This document shows positions 36,211 through 44,357 of a DNA stretch of 64,000 nt, in pieces. The position numbers and the translations under genes were made by a program. The stretch is from contig NZ_JBFRFW010000014.1 in the NCBI RefSeq assembly GCF_052115025.1, positions 131,133-195,132 on the forward strand. Reading direction: 5' to 3'. Numbering within the stretch: position 1 is the stretch's first letter; every line of letters begins with the position of its first letter. The DNA comes from Bradyrhizobium_A sp052115025 (lineage in GTDB: Bacteria; Pseudomonadota; Alphaproteobacteria; Rhizobiales; Xanthobacteraceae). The notes under the pieces are model-generated. The model did no database searches and had not been told where the DNA came from. It saw nothing but the letters and a program-made list of their open reading frames with translations.

Positions 36211-36868
36211 AACGGCGAGCGCGGCGCCGCGAACTAGGTTTTGTCGCCTCGCCTTTTGGCTTCAAACCATCCGCGAGTGGCCATTTGCATGGCATGATCT
36301 TTGAAGTGCTGCGCGTGGCAGCAGATGAGCTGCGGCAGGCCGCCCGTGGCGGCGCGTAGTTGGCGACCGACCGGGGCCATAGCCTTCCACCCCAATCTGC
36401 CGCAGCCACTTCGCGATAACGGCGACTCGAAAATAGCGACAAGACCAGCGCCGGAGCTTCCACCAGTCCCTCCGGTTGATGCGGGCAGTCTAGCAACTTG
36501 CAGGTCGTGGATTTTGGCGTCCTGGATGGCTGCTGATCGACGCGGCCCGCAAGGGGCCTTGGCTCCCACCGTTTCGCCCAGTCTTACTCGATTGAAGAGA
36601 CGCGGATATTTGGCGGTTACACCGCTATCGCACGGTATCTCGCTGAAACTGCGGGTTCTCCGCTTGGTTGCGCCGCCCACAACGGTTCGCTTCCGTTGGC
36701 GAGCGCCATTGGCCATTAACCTCTGGGTGAGGATTTGCGGCAACAGCCCCTGAAATTCCCAAGAGCCCATTGTTTTAAAAGGACTATTTGACTCGCCTGC
36801 GGGAACTTTACGCTTGTTCATGTTCATGAAATCGCGCCATATAGTCGCATCGAGCGGGTTCCCATTTG
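36211..36868. other. Gene-poor tract between hypothetical protein and lpxR
   Basis: Overlapping frames exist on both strands (plus 36301-36753, minus 36234-36887), but neither shows domain features, a good ribosome-binding site or codon bias like its neighbours. Both are rich in Arg, Pro and Ser, as expected of shadow frames. I support no gene here; it may be eroded accessory DNA plus the lpxR upstream region. Confidence 0.5.
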
Positions 36869-37912
36869 ATGTCGCCACTTCGGCCATTGCTGCTTGGATG
36901 CGTGCTGACCGCCCTGTCCGTGACAGGAGCGCTGGCGCAGCGCGTGATCGTGGTCGAAGAGAACGACGTCATCGCCAAGAGCTACGATCCGGTCAAAGGC
37001 TTCGACGCCGTCCACGACTACGACTACACCCAGGGTTTCTACGCCGCGGTCGTGTTCGACGACTTCAAGGCGGTGCCGGCAGCGGGCAAGGTCTATGACG
37101 CGTTGCAGGGCGGCATGATCACCTTCGGCGCGCCGGCCGGGCAGCGCCAGTCCGAGCTGAGCTGGATCTTCGGCCAGAGCATCTACACGCCGCAGCGCAT
37201 CGAAAGCCCGGTGCGCCAGCCCGGCGACCGTCCGTTCGGCGGCTGGCTCTACACTGGCGTGACCTTGGCGCGCGAAAGCGGCCGCCGCCAGCTCGACACC
37301 TTCGAGATCGAGGTCGGCGCCGTCGGTGGCTCGGCTTCGCTGGCGCCCTGGGTGCAGAGCAGCTTTCACACCATCATCGGCTCGTCGATACCGCAGATCG
37401 GCAACTATCAGCTCGCCAATGAGCCCGGCATCCTGCTGGCCTGGGATCGGCGCTGGAAATTCGGCACCGAGTTCGGCAACGGCTTCGGCATGGACGTCAT
37501 CCCCGCGGTCGGCGTCGCCGCCGGCAACGTCTTTACCTATGGCGAGATCAGTGGCCTGGTGCGCATCGGCCAATCGCTCGGCACCACCTGGGGACCGACC
37601 CGAATCCGCCCCTCGCAGTCCGGGGCATACTTCATGTCGACCAGTCCGGATGATCCGTGGTGGGGCTGGGATATCTTTGCCGGCGGAGCGGTGCGCGGTG
37701 TCGCCCGCAACATCTTCCTCGATGGCAGCACCTTCGCGTCGAGCCCGAGCGTGACCAAGAAGCCGTTCGTCACCGACCTGATCGCCGGCGCCGAGGTCTT
37801 CACCCAGAGCGGCTACAAGCTCGGCGCCTCGGTGACGCTGCGCTCGCCGGAATACAAGACCCAGCCCAAGAGCGACTGGTTCGGCTCCCTCGAGGCCGGC
37901 TTCCGCTTCTGA
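36869..37912 (+). CDS. lpxR: LpxR-family lipid A 3'-O-deacylase (DUF2219)
   Basis: A 347-residue outer-membrane beta-barrel protein with signal peptide (MSPLRPLLLGCVLTALSVTGALAQ). The family N-terminal motif ENDVIAK with DYDYTQGFY (about residues 31-58) carries the Asn-Asp and Tyr-Thr-Gly residues of the active site. GWLYTGVTLARES, WGWDIFAGG and a terminal Phe in EAGFRF, as in barrel proteins, follow. LpxR removes the 3'-acyloxyacyl group of lipid A in a calcium-dependent way at the outer membrane. A TTG three bases upstream could also start it. It is a second lipid A modification locus in this window. Confidence 0.85.
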   Translation: MSPLRPLLLGCVLTALSVTGALAQRVIVVEENDVIAKSYDPVKGFDAVHDYDYTQGFYAAVVFDDFKAVPAAGKVYDALQGGMITFGAPAGQRQSELSWIFGQSIYTPQRIESPVRQPGDRPFGGWLYTGVTLARESGRRQLDTFEIEVGAVGGSASLAPWVQSSFHTIIGSSIPQIGNYQLANEPGILLAWDRRWKFGTEFGNGFGMDVIPAVGVAAGNVFTYGEISGLVRIGQSLGTTWGPTRIRPSQSGAYFMSTSPDDPWWGWDIFAGGAVRGVARNIFLDGSTFASSPSVTKKPFVTDLIAGAEVFTQSGYKLGASVTLRSPEYKTQPKSDWFGSLEAGFRF

Positions 37913-37969
37913 TCGCGGCCGGTTGCTGACCGGAACCGCCTCCCACGCATTTGCAATCGGTGGCGGCTC

Positions 37970-39301
37970 ATGAACAATGGGCCAGACCTGTCCAAGAGAT
38001 TGCCGATGCCCGCTCCCCGCCCGCCTGCCTTCGAGACCCTCAGCCTTCATGCCGGCCAACACCCCGATCCGGTGACCGGATCGCGGGCCGTGCCGATCCA
38101 CCAGACCACGTCGTTCGTCTTTCAGGACGCCGACCATGCCGCCGCGCTGTTCAACCTGGAGCGCGCCGGCCACATCTACACCCGCATCTCCAACCCCACC
38201 ATCGCGGTGCTGGAGGAGCGGCTCGCCGCATTGGAAGGCGGCGTCGGCGCGGTCTGCACCGCGAGCGGCATGGCCGCGATGCATCTGGCGATCGCCACCC
38301 TGCTCGGCGCCGGCGATCACATCGTCGCCTCGGCCTCGCTCTATGGCGGCACCATCAACCTGCTGACGCATACGCTGCCGCGCTTCGGCATCACCACCAC
38401 CTTCGTGAAGCCGCGCGACCTCGACGGCCTGCGCAAAGCGATCACGCCACGCACGCGGCTCGTGATCGGCGAGACCATCGGCAATCCCGGCCTCGAGGTG
38501 CTGGACATTCCCGCGGTCGCCGAGATCGCGCATGCAGCACAGATTCCGCTGCTGATCGACAACACCTTCGCCACGCCCTATCTCAGCCAGCCCGGCGCGC
38601 TCGGCGCCGACATCGTGATGCACTCGACCACCAAGTGGATCGGCGGCCACGGCATTGCGATCGGTGGCGCGATCATCGACGTCGGCCGTTTCGACTGGGA
38701 AAAGTCCGGCAAGTTTCCGACCCTGACGACGCCCTATGCCGGCTACCACGGCATCGTCTTCAGCGAGGAATTCGGCCCCGCCGCGTTCATCATGCGCGCC
38801 CGCGCCGAAGGGCTGCGCGACTTCGGCGCCTGCCTGTCGCCGACCAACGCCTTCCACCTGCTGCAGGGCGTCGAGACGCTGCCGCTGCGCATGCAGCGCC
38901 ATGTCGAGAACACCGCGGCGGTGCTCGCCTTTCTGACCACCAACAAGGCCGTCGACTGGGTGATCCATCCCTCGCTGGAGAACCATCCCGACCATGCGCT
39001 GGCGAAGACGCTGCTGCCGCGCGGCGCCGGTTCGATCGTCAGCTTCGGCATCAAGGGCGGCCGCGCCGCAGGCCGCAAGTTCATCGAGGCGCTGCGGCTC
39101 GCCAGCCATCTCGCCAATGTCGGCGACGCCAAGACCCTGGTGATCCACCCCGCCAGCACCACCCATCAGCAGATGGATGCGGCCCAGCTCGCCGAGGCCG
39201 GCGTCGGCGAGGAGCTGGTGCGCCTGTCGATCGGCCTCGAAGCGGCCAGCGATATCATCGATGACTTTGCGCAGGCGCTGCGCGCATCCCAGAAGGCCTG
39301 A
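37970..39301 (+). CDS. O-acetylhomoserine sulfhydrylase / aminocarboxypropyltransferase
   Basis: A 443-residue Cys/Met-metabolism PLP enzyme. Lys222 in MHSTTKWIGGHG is the PLP lysine. FETLSLHAGQHPDPVTGSRA and HIYTRISNPTIAVLEERLA are MetY-type blocks, and the length of about 430-445 is typical of O-acetylhomoserine sulfhydrylases rather than the roughly 390 of MetB/MetC. It forms homocysteine from O-acetylhomoserine plus sulfide, a parallel route to metC in the same window. The alpha/beta hydrolase starts 2 bases after its stop, so the two are co-transcribed. Confidence 0.87.
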   Translation: MNNGPDLSKRLPMPAPRPPAFETLSLHAGQHPDPVTGSRAVPIHQTTSFVFQDADHAAALFNLERAGHIYTRISNPTIAVLEERLAALEGGVGAVCTASGMAAMHLAIATLLGAGDHIVASASLYGGTINLLTHTLPRFGITTTFVKPRDLDGLRKAITPRTRLVIGETIGNPGLEVLDIPAVAEIAHAAQIPLLIDNTFATPYLSQPGALGADIVMHSTTKWIGGHGIAIGGAIIDVGRFDWEKSGKFPTLTTPYAGYHGIVFSEEFGPAAFIMRARAEGLRDFGACLSPTNAFHLLQGVETLPLRMQRHVENTAAVLAFLTTNKAVDWVIHPSLENHPDHALAKTLLPRGAGSIVSFGIKGGRAAGRKFIEALRLASHLANVGDAKTLVIHPASTTHQQMDAAQLAEAGVGEELVRLSIGLEAASDIIDDFAQALRASQKA

Positions 39302-39303
39302 CC

Positions 39304-40086
39304 ATGCGATTGACCGTCGATGACGTAGAGATCTTCGCCGCCACCGGCGGCAAGCCGTTCGATCCGTCGCTGCCGCTGGTGGTGTTCCTGCACGGCGCCG
39401 GCTTCGATCATTCGATCTGGGCCCTGCCCGCGCGCTGGTTCGCGCATCACGGCCATGCGGTGCTGGCGCCGGACCTGCCCGGCCACGGCCGCTCCGCCGG
39501 CAAGCCGATCGCGAGCATCGAAGGGCTCGCCGACTGGACAGTGCGGCTGATCCATGCGGCCGGGGCGACACGTGCACGGCTTGTCGGCCACTCCATGGGA
39601 TCGCTGATTTCCCTGGAGGCCGCCTCGCGCCATCCCGACACCATCGCGGAGATCACCCTGATCGCCGCCGGCGCCAGCATGAAGGTGTCGCCCGACCTGC
39701 TCGGCGCCGCCGAGGCCAACCAGCACGACGCCATCGACATGGTGTCGATCTGGGGACACGGCTTCCGTGCCTCGCTTGGCGGCTCGCGCGCGCCGGGGCT
39801 GTGGATGCTGGGCGGTGGCGAGCGCGTGCTCGAGGCGGCCGCGCCCGGCGTGCTGCACACCGATCTCGCCGCCTGCAATGCCTATAGCCGCGCGCTGGAT
39901 GCTGCAGCTGGCCTGTCGATCCCGGCGACGCTGATCCTGGGCGAGCGGGACATGATGACCCCGCTCAAGGCCGGCACCGAACTCGCGGGCGCTATCAAGG
40001 GGGCGCGGCGCGTGGTGCTTCCCGGCGCTGGCCACATGCTGACCGCCGAGCGCCCCGACGAGGTGCTCGCCGCCCTCATCGGCTGA
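39304..40086 (+). CDS. Alpha/beta hydrolase
   Basis: A 260-residue alpha/beta-hydrolase fold. VVFLHGAGFDHSIW forms the oxyanion-hole HG motif, the nucleophile elbow is GHSMGS (Ser about 98), the acid is in LGERDMMTP, and His is in GAGHMLTAERPDE. Full-length and intact. It sits 2 bases after the O-acetylhomoserine sulfhydrylase. Its substrate is unknown; a homoserine-ester role is only a context guess. It lacks a signal peptide, so it acts in the cytoplasm. Confidence 0.85.
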   Translation: MRLTVDDVEIFAATGGKPFDPSLPLVVFLHGAGFDHSIWALPARWFAHHGHAVLAPDLPGHGRSAGKPIASIEGLADWTVRLIHAAGATRARLVGHSMGSLISLEAASRHPDTIAEITLIAAGASMKVSPDLLGAAEANQHDAIDMVSIWGHGFRASLGGSRAPGLWMLGGGERVLEAAAPGVLHTDLAACNAYSRALDAAAGLSIPATLILGERDMMTPLKAGTELAGAIKGARRVVLPGAGHMLTAERPDEVLAALIG

Positions 40087-40099
40087 CGCAGCACATAGC

Positions 40100-40134
40100 G
40101 CAGCAGGCGCGCCCGCCCGGACGCGGCCTGCTGC
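40100..40134. terminator. Stem-loop between convergent genes
   Basis: Perfect 9-base arms GCAGCAGGC (40100-40108) and GCCTGCTGC (40126-40134) enclose a GC-rich loop between the convergent hydrolase and MXKDX genes. There is no T-run, so it would act as a bidirectional, possibly Rho-aided, terminator. Confidence 0.5.
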
Positions 40135-40151
40135 GGCGCGCGGTGCGGCGC

Positions 40152-40394
40152 CTACTTCTTCATCTCGTCCTTCTTCATGCCGTCCTTGCTCATGGTGTCC
40201 TTGGACATGTGGTCCTTGGACATATGATCGTCCTTCTTCATCCCGTCCTTGCTCATCGTATCCTTGGACATTGTATCCTTGCTCATGGTGTCCTTGCCCA
40301 TCTTGTCCTGAGCGAAGGCCGCCGGCGCGAGCGCGAGGCCGAGCGAAAGAACGGCCGCGGAAATCCCGAGCGAGATGCGGTTGCTGAATGCCAT
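40152..40394 (-). CDS. Pentapeptide MXKDX-repeat periplasmic protein
   Basis: An 80-residue protein with a clear Sec signal peptide (VLSLGLALAPAAFA, then QDK). The mature part is almost entirely Met-x-Lys-Asp-x pentapeptides (MSKDT, MSKDG, MKKDD, MSKDH), about ten repeats. The family is known only by this repeat. The Met/Lys/Asp/His pattern suggests metal binding, but this is unproven. A strong ribosome-binding site, GGAGGA, lies about 9 bases before the ATG. It appears monocistronic. Confidence 0.85.
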   Translation of the reverse strand: MAFSNRISLGISAAVLSLGLALAPAAFAQDKMGKDTMSKDTMSKDTMSKDGMKKDDHMSKDHMSKDTMSKDGMKKDEMKK

Positions 40395-40572
40395 GGTCGA
40401 AAATCCTCCAAAACCGGTGTGACGCGACGATCGTCGCCCTGATTGCTACGGCACTGGAGGATCGATGTTACGGTCGCGCCGAACATTCGGCGCTGATCCG
40501 TCGATGACGAAGTCGTGAACGGCGACGCACTGCAGCATGGACAAGGCCGTCACACGACGGCGGCACATTCTC

Positions 40573-41226
40573 TCAGGCGGCTTCGCCGTCGGCCATGCTG
40601 ATGACCACGTCGGAGAACCGCTCGCCCTGGATCACGATGTGGTCGCGCAGGACTCGTGCGGCGAGTTCGCCGTCACCGGCGAGGATCGCCTGCACCGCCG
40701 CGGCGTGTTCCGTCAGCGACTGGCTGACCCGGTTGCGTGCCCGCAGCTGCATGCGGCGGTATGGCGACAGCCGCCGGTGCAGCCCGAGACATTGGTCGGT
40801 GAGAAACGTGTTGTGGCTCGCGCGGTAGATCGCTGCGTGAAAGGTGGCGTTCTCGAAGTAGTAGGCTTCGGCATCGCCGGCCTGCGCCGCCTGCTCGCAG
40901 GCTGCATGCGCCGCGGTGATGGCGGCCGCGTCCGCCGCGGTGTGGCGGCGCGCCGCCAGGCGGCCGCAGGCGGCCTCGAGCTCGGCCATGGTCTCGAACA
41001 TTTCCACCAGGCGACGCGGATCCGGTGCGCTGACGATGGCGCCGCGCCGCGGCCGGATCTCGACAAGGCCGGTGGCGGCGAGATGCAGCAGCGCCTCGCG
41101 GATCGGCGTGCGCGACACCCCGAACTTGTCGGCCAGCACCGTCTCCTCGAGGCGCGTGCCCGGGGCCAGACGGCCGGTGACGATCTCGTCCTCGATGGCT
41201 TCGCGCAACCGCGACGGCTGTTTCAT
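40573..41226 (-). CDS. matR: GntR-family (FadR subfamily) regulator, MatR-like
   Basis: A 217-residue regulator. The N-terminal winged helix reads LREAIEDEIVTGRLAPGTRL, then VSRTPIREALLHLAATGLVE. The C-terminal FCD domain has the metal-binding His pattern in ATFHAAIYRAS and LHRRLSPYR, plus SLTEHAAAVQAILAGD. It is divergent from malonyl-CoA decarboxylase and a TRAP transporter, the position of MatR, the malonate-locus repressor of Rhizobium. The start at 41226 (MKQPSRLREA) fits GntR proteins. A palindromic TGTATACACGA site lies in the intergenic region. Confidence 0.8.
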   Translation of the reverse strand: MKQPSRLREAIEDEIVTGRLAPGTRLEETVLADKFGVSRTPIREALLHLAATGLVEIRPRRGAIVSAPDPRRLVEMFETMAELEAACGRLAARRHTAADAAAITAAHAACEQAAQAGDAEAYYFENATFHAAIYRASHNTFLTDQCLGLHRRLSPYRRMQLRARNRVSQSLTEHAAAVQAILAGDGELAARVLRDHIVIQGERFSDVVISMADGEAA

Positions 41227-41258
41227 GGTCTTGATCTTGCCAACAAACCAAGGTCGAA

Positions 41259-41272
41259 TGGTGTATACACGA
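41259..41272. promoter_or_regulatory. Candidate MatR operator
   Basis: TGGTGTATACACGA contains the perfect palindrome GTGTATACAC between the divergent regulator and malonyl-CoA decarboxylase. From memory, the published R. trifolii MatR site contains TTGTATACACGA-like sequence, which this nearly matches on its right half. It would repress both promoters when malonate is absent (inference). Confidence 0.6.
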
Positions 41273-41347
41273 AAGCCGGAATAGTATGCACTGAAAATCG
41301 GCACGCTCCCCCTCCGGCTGGGGCGCGGGGCCATGCAGGGTCAGGTG

Positions 41348-42715
41348 ATGGCAAAGACGGCCGAGGCGCATGCCTTCCTCAATGACTTGATGCAGACGCT
41401 GACGGACCGCGGCCGCGCCTTGTTGCGGCGCACGCGAAGCCGGGCCGACAACACCGACCTGATCGAGCTTGCCGAGATGCTGCTGTCGCGCCGCGGCGAG
41501 GCCTCGGGCGTGATGCTGGCCCAGTCCCTGCTCGCGGGCTACGAGCGCGCCCCGCGCGAGGTTCGCCTCGAATTCCTCAAGGCGCTGGCCGACAAGTTTG
41601 GCCCGGACCAGGCGGAGCTCGATGCGGCAATGGAGGCTTGTCGGACGGCGCCGGACGCCGCCGCCATTCGCGCTCTGCACCATGCGACCGAGCCGCGGCG
41701 CCAGGAGCTGTTCCGCCGCCTTAATCTCGCGCCCGGCGGCACCTTTGCCCTCGTGCGCATGCGCGAAGAACTGCTCGACCACGTCAAGGCGCATCCCGAG
41801 CTCGCCGCGGTGGACGCGGATTTTGCGCACTTGTTCTCGTCGTGGTTCAACCGCGGCTTCCTCGAACTGAAACCCATCCGCTGGACCACGGCGGCCAATA
41901 TTCTCGAAAAGATCATCCGCTACGAGGCGGTGCATCCGTTCGCCGACTGGAACGATCTCCGCAGCCGCCTCGAGCCGGCCGATCGCCGCTGCTACGGCTT
42001 CTTCCATCCACAGCTCGTCGACGAACCCTTGATCTTCGTCGAGGTGGCGCTGACCAGCGATATTCCCGCGGCCGTCGGCCCGCTGCTGGCGCAGAACCGC
42101 GACGCCATCGCCCCCGACAAAGCCACGACCGCGATCTTCTATTCGATCTCCAACACCCAGCGCGGCCTCGCCGGCGTGTCGTTCGGCCACTTCCTGATCA
42201 AGCAGGTGGTCGAGGACCTGAAGCGCGAGATGCCGGCGCTGAAGACCTTCGTCACGCTGTCGCCGGTGCCTGGATTCGCCGGCTGGCTGCGTCGCGAACG
42301 GGCAGCGGGTGACGCCTCGATGTTCGACGCGGAACAGCGCAAGACGCTGGCGCTGCTCGATGCGCCGCGCTGGTTCGATGATACGGCCGTGTGTGCGGAG
42401 ATCGAGCAGTTGCTGTTGCCGGTCGCGGCCTACTACTTCCTGCATGCAAAAAATGCTGCGGGGCGTCCGGTCGATCCGGTGGCGCGTTTCCATCTCGGCA
42501 ACGGCGCCCGGCTGGAGCGGCTGAATTTCCTGGGCGATCGCTCCGAGCGGGGGCTGAAGCAGGCGCACGGGCTGATGGTCAATTACCTCTACGATCTTGC
42601 CGCCATCGAGAAGAACCACGAAGCGTATGCCGAGAACGGCGATATCGTGACCTCGCCCGCCGTGCGGCGTTATCTGAAGGATTTTGCACCGCGAGATCTG
42701 GTGACGACGACCTGA
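41348..42715 (+). CDS. matA: Malonyl-CoA decarboxylase
   Basis: A malonyl-CoA decarboxylase of about 455 residues, full length. A helical N-terminal domain is followed by a GNAT-like catalytic domain with CYGFFHPQLVDEPLIFVEVA, TLSPVPGFAGWL (catalytic Ser region) and HGLMVNYLYDL (catalytic His). It converts malonyl-CoA to acetyl-CoA plus CO2. ATG 41348 has CAGGG seven bases upstream and is preferred; ATG 41333 in the same frame is possible. The gene is divergent from matR and upstream of TRAP genes, so malonate catabolism is the likely pathway. No malonyl-CoA synthetase (matB) is in the window. Confidence 0.88.
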   Translation: MAKTAEAHAFLNDLMQTLTDRGRALLRRTRSRADNTDLIELAEMLLSRRGEASGVMLAQSLLAGYERAPREVRLEFLKALADKFGPDQAELDAAMEACRTAPDAAAIRALHHATEPRRQELFRRLNLAPGGTFALVRMREELLDHVKAHPELAAVDADFAHLFSSWFNRGFLELKPIRWTTAANILEKIIRYEAVHPFADWNDLRSRLEPADRRCYGFFHPQLVDEPLIFVEVALTSDIPAAVGPLLAQNRDAIAPDKATTAIFYSISNTQRGLAGVSFGHFLIKQVVEDLKREMPALKTFVTLSPVPGFAGWLRRERAAGDASMFDAEQRKTLALLDAPRWFDDTAVCAEIEQLLLPVAAYYFLHAKNAAGRPVDPVARFHLGNGARLERLNFLGDRSERGLKQAHGLMVNYLYDLAAIEKNHEAYAENGDIVTSPAVRRYLKDFAPRDLVTTT

Positions 42716-42801
42716 TGCGACGGAGATGTCGCAGCGGGGATGGCTGGGACTACAACCAAAAGACGTTTAAAACACCGAATCGAACTGGGGAGACAACGCT
42801 C

Positions 42802-43818
42802 ATGCTTTCACGCCGCCATGTCCTGGCTTCGGCGCTCGCCGCGCCGGCCCTGCTGCGCTTCGGTCCCGCGCAGGCTGCCACCACGCTGAAGATCTCGCAC
42901 CAGTTTCCCGGCGGCACCATCGACCAGGGCGACTTCCGCGACCGCCTGACGCGCATGTTCGCGGCGGAGGTCAGCAAGCGCAGCGGCGGCGAGATCGCCG
43001 CGGAAGTCTATCCGAACTCTTCGCTGATCAAGGTCAACGCCCAGTTCTCCGCCATGCGCAAGGGCGCGCTCGACATGAGCCTGTTCCCGTTGCCCTATGC
43101 CGGCGGCGAGGTGCCGGAAACCAACATCGGCCTGATGCCGGGGCTGGTGTCGAACTATGACCAGGGCCTGAGCTGGAAGACCAAGCCGATCGGCAAGGCA
43201 TTGACCGACTTCCTCGCCGACAAGGGCATCATGCTCATCACCTGGGTGTGGCAGGCCGGCGGCGTCGCCAGCCGCTCGCGGCCGCTGATCGCGCCCGAGG
43301 ATGCCAAGGGCTTGAAGGTGCGCGGCGGCTCGCGCGAGATGGACATGGTGCTGCAGACCGCCGGCGCCGCGGTGCTGTCGCTGCCGTCGAACGAAATCTA
43401 CGCCGCGATGCAGACCGGTGCCTGCGACGCCGGCATCACCTCCTCCACCAGCCTGATCTCGTTCCGTCTGGAAGAGGTCTCGAAATATCTCACCACGGGC
43501 CGCGGCCAGTCCTACTGGTACATGCTCGAGCCGCTGCTGATGTCGAAGGCGATCTTCGACAAGCTGCCGAAGAACCAGCAGGACATCATTCTCGCCGTTG
43601 GTGCCGACATGGAGGCGTTCGGCAAGACCGGGGCGCAAGCCGACGACGCTGCGGTGGCCCAGGTCTATGAGAAGGCCGGGGCCAAGATCGCCGACCTCGA
43701 CGCGGTCACCGTCGCGCAGTGGCGGGACATCGCCCGCGACACCGCCTGGAAGGACTATGCCGCCAAGACAGCGAATGCGGCCAATTTGCTGAAGCTCGCG
43801 TCCGACGTCGCGGCATGA
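42802..43818 (+). CDS. TRAP transporter substrate-binding protein (DctP family), malonate-type
   Basis: A 338-residue periplasmic binding protein. The N-terminus SRRHVLASALAAPALL is a probable twin-arginine signal peptide. DctP features include FAAEVSKRSGGEIAAEVYPN, LKVRGGSREMDMVLQ (the carboxylate-binding Arg region), LPSNEIYAAMQTGACDAGI and WKDYAAKT. The start is at MLSRRHV with the twin arginines at positions 4-5. It captures an organic acid and passes it to the membrane subunits. Position beside malonyl-CoA decarboxylase makes malonate the favoured ligand (the S. meliloti MatPQM precedent). Overlaps the next gene by 4 bases. Confidence 0.87.
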   Translation: MLSRRHVLASALAAPALLRFGPAQAATTLKISHQFPGGTIDQGDFRDRLTRMFAAEVSKRSGGEIAAEVYPNSSLIKVNAQFSAMRKGALDMSLFPLPYAGGEVPETNIGLMPGLVSNYDQGLSWKTKPIGKALTDFLADKGIMLITWVWQAGGVASRSRPLIAPEDAKGLKVRGGSREMDMVLQTAGAAVLSLPSNEIYAAMQTGACDAGITSSTSLISFRLEEVSKYLTTGRGQSYWYMLEPLLMSKAIFDKLPKNQQDIILAVGADMEAFGKTGAQADDAAVAQVYEKAGAKIADLDAVTVAQWRDIARDTAWKDYAAKTANAANLLKLASDVAA

Positions 43819-44357
43819 TGCATACTCTCGCGAAGACGGCGAGCGACGTGCGCACCGATCCGGTGCTCGCGGCGCTGTCGCGCAGCATGGCGCTGTGCAA
43901 TCGCGTCATCGTCGCGCTGGCGTCGCTCGCCCTGATCGCCGCCTGCCTGATCCTCAGCTACAGCGTGCTGACCCGCACCCTGTTCAAGACGCCGACCTAC
44001 TGGCAGGACGAGGCGGCGGTGTTCCTGCTGGTCGGCGCGACCTTCATGACCGCTCCCTACGTGCAGTTGCAGCGCGGCCATATCGGCATCGAGGCGCTGG
44101 TCGGCCTGCTGTCGCCGCTCGCCAACCGGATCCGGCTGTTCCTCGTTGATCTCGCAAGCTTCGCCTTCTGCGTGTTCTTCACCTGGAAGTCCTGGACGTT
44201 GACCCATGAGGCCTATGTCGACGGCCAGGTGTCGAACTCGATGTGGAGCCCGCCACTCGCCATTCCCTATGCCTTGATGGCGATCGGCATGACGCTGTTG
44301 TGCCTGCAGATCCTGCTGCAGCTGTGGGCGGCGTTCTACCGGGGACCCCGTCCATGA
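43815..44357 (+). CDS. TRAP transporter small membrane subunit (DctQ family)
   Basis: A 180-residue protein with four TM segments (about residues 27-48, 60-80, 102-122 and 138-162). YWQDEAAVFLLVGATFM and LQRGHIGIEALVGLL are conserved DctQ positions. The ATG at 43815 overlaps the binding-protein stop (ATGA) and the gene ends overlapping the large subunit in the same way, so all three are coupled. It bridges the binding protein and the DctM channel. Confidence 0.87.
   Translation: MMHTLAKTASDVRTDPVLAALSRSMALCNRVIVALASLALIAACLILSYSVLTRTLFKTPTYWQDEAAVFLLVGATFMTAPYVQLQRGHIGIEALVGLLSPLANRIRLFLVDLASFAFCVFFTWKSWTLTHEAYVDGQVSNSMWSPPLAIPYALMAIGMTLLCLQILLQLWAAFYRGPRP

Noticed and set aside
34078..36868. 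Integrated element with att sites at tRNA-Arg
   Set aside because: No second copy of the tRNA 3' end and no integrase within the window; only a decayed tract is supported.
36824..39577. 917-codon minus-strand open frame
   Set aside because: Antisense to lpxR and the sulfhydrylase, both with intact family motifs. Composition is typical of a shadow frame.
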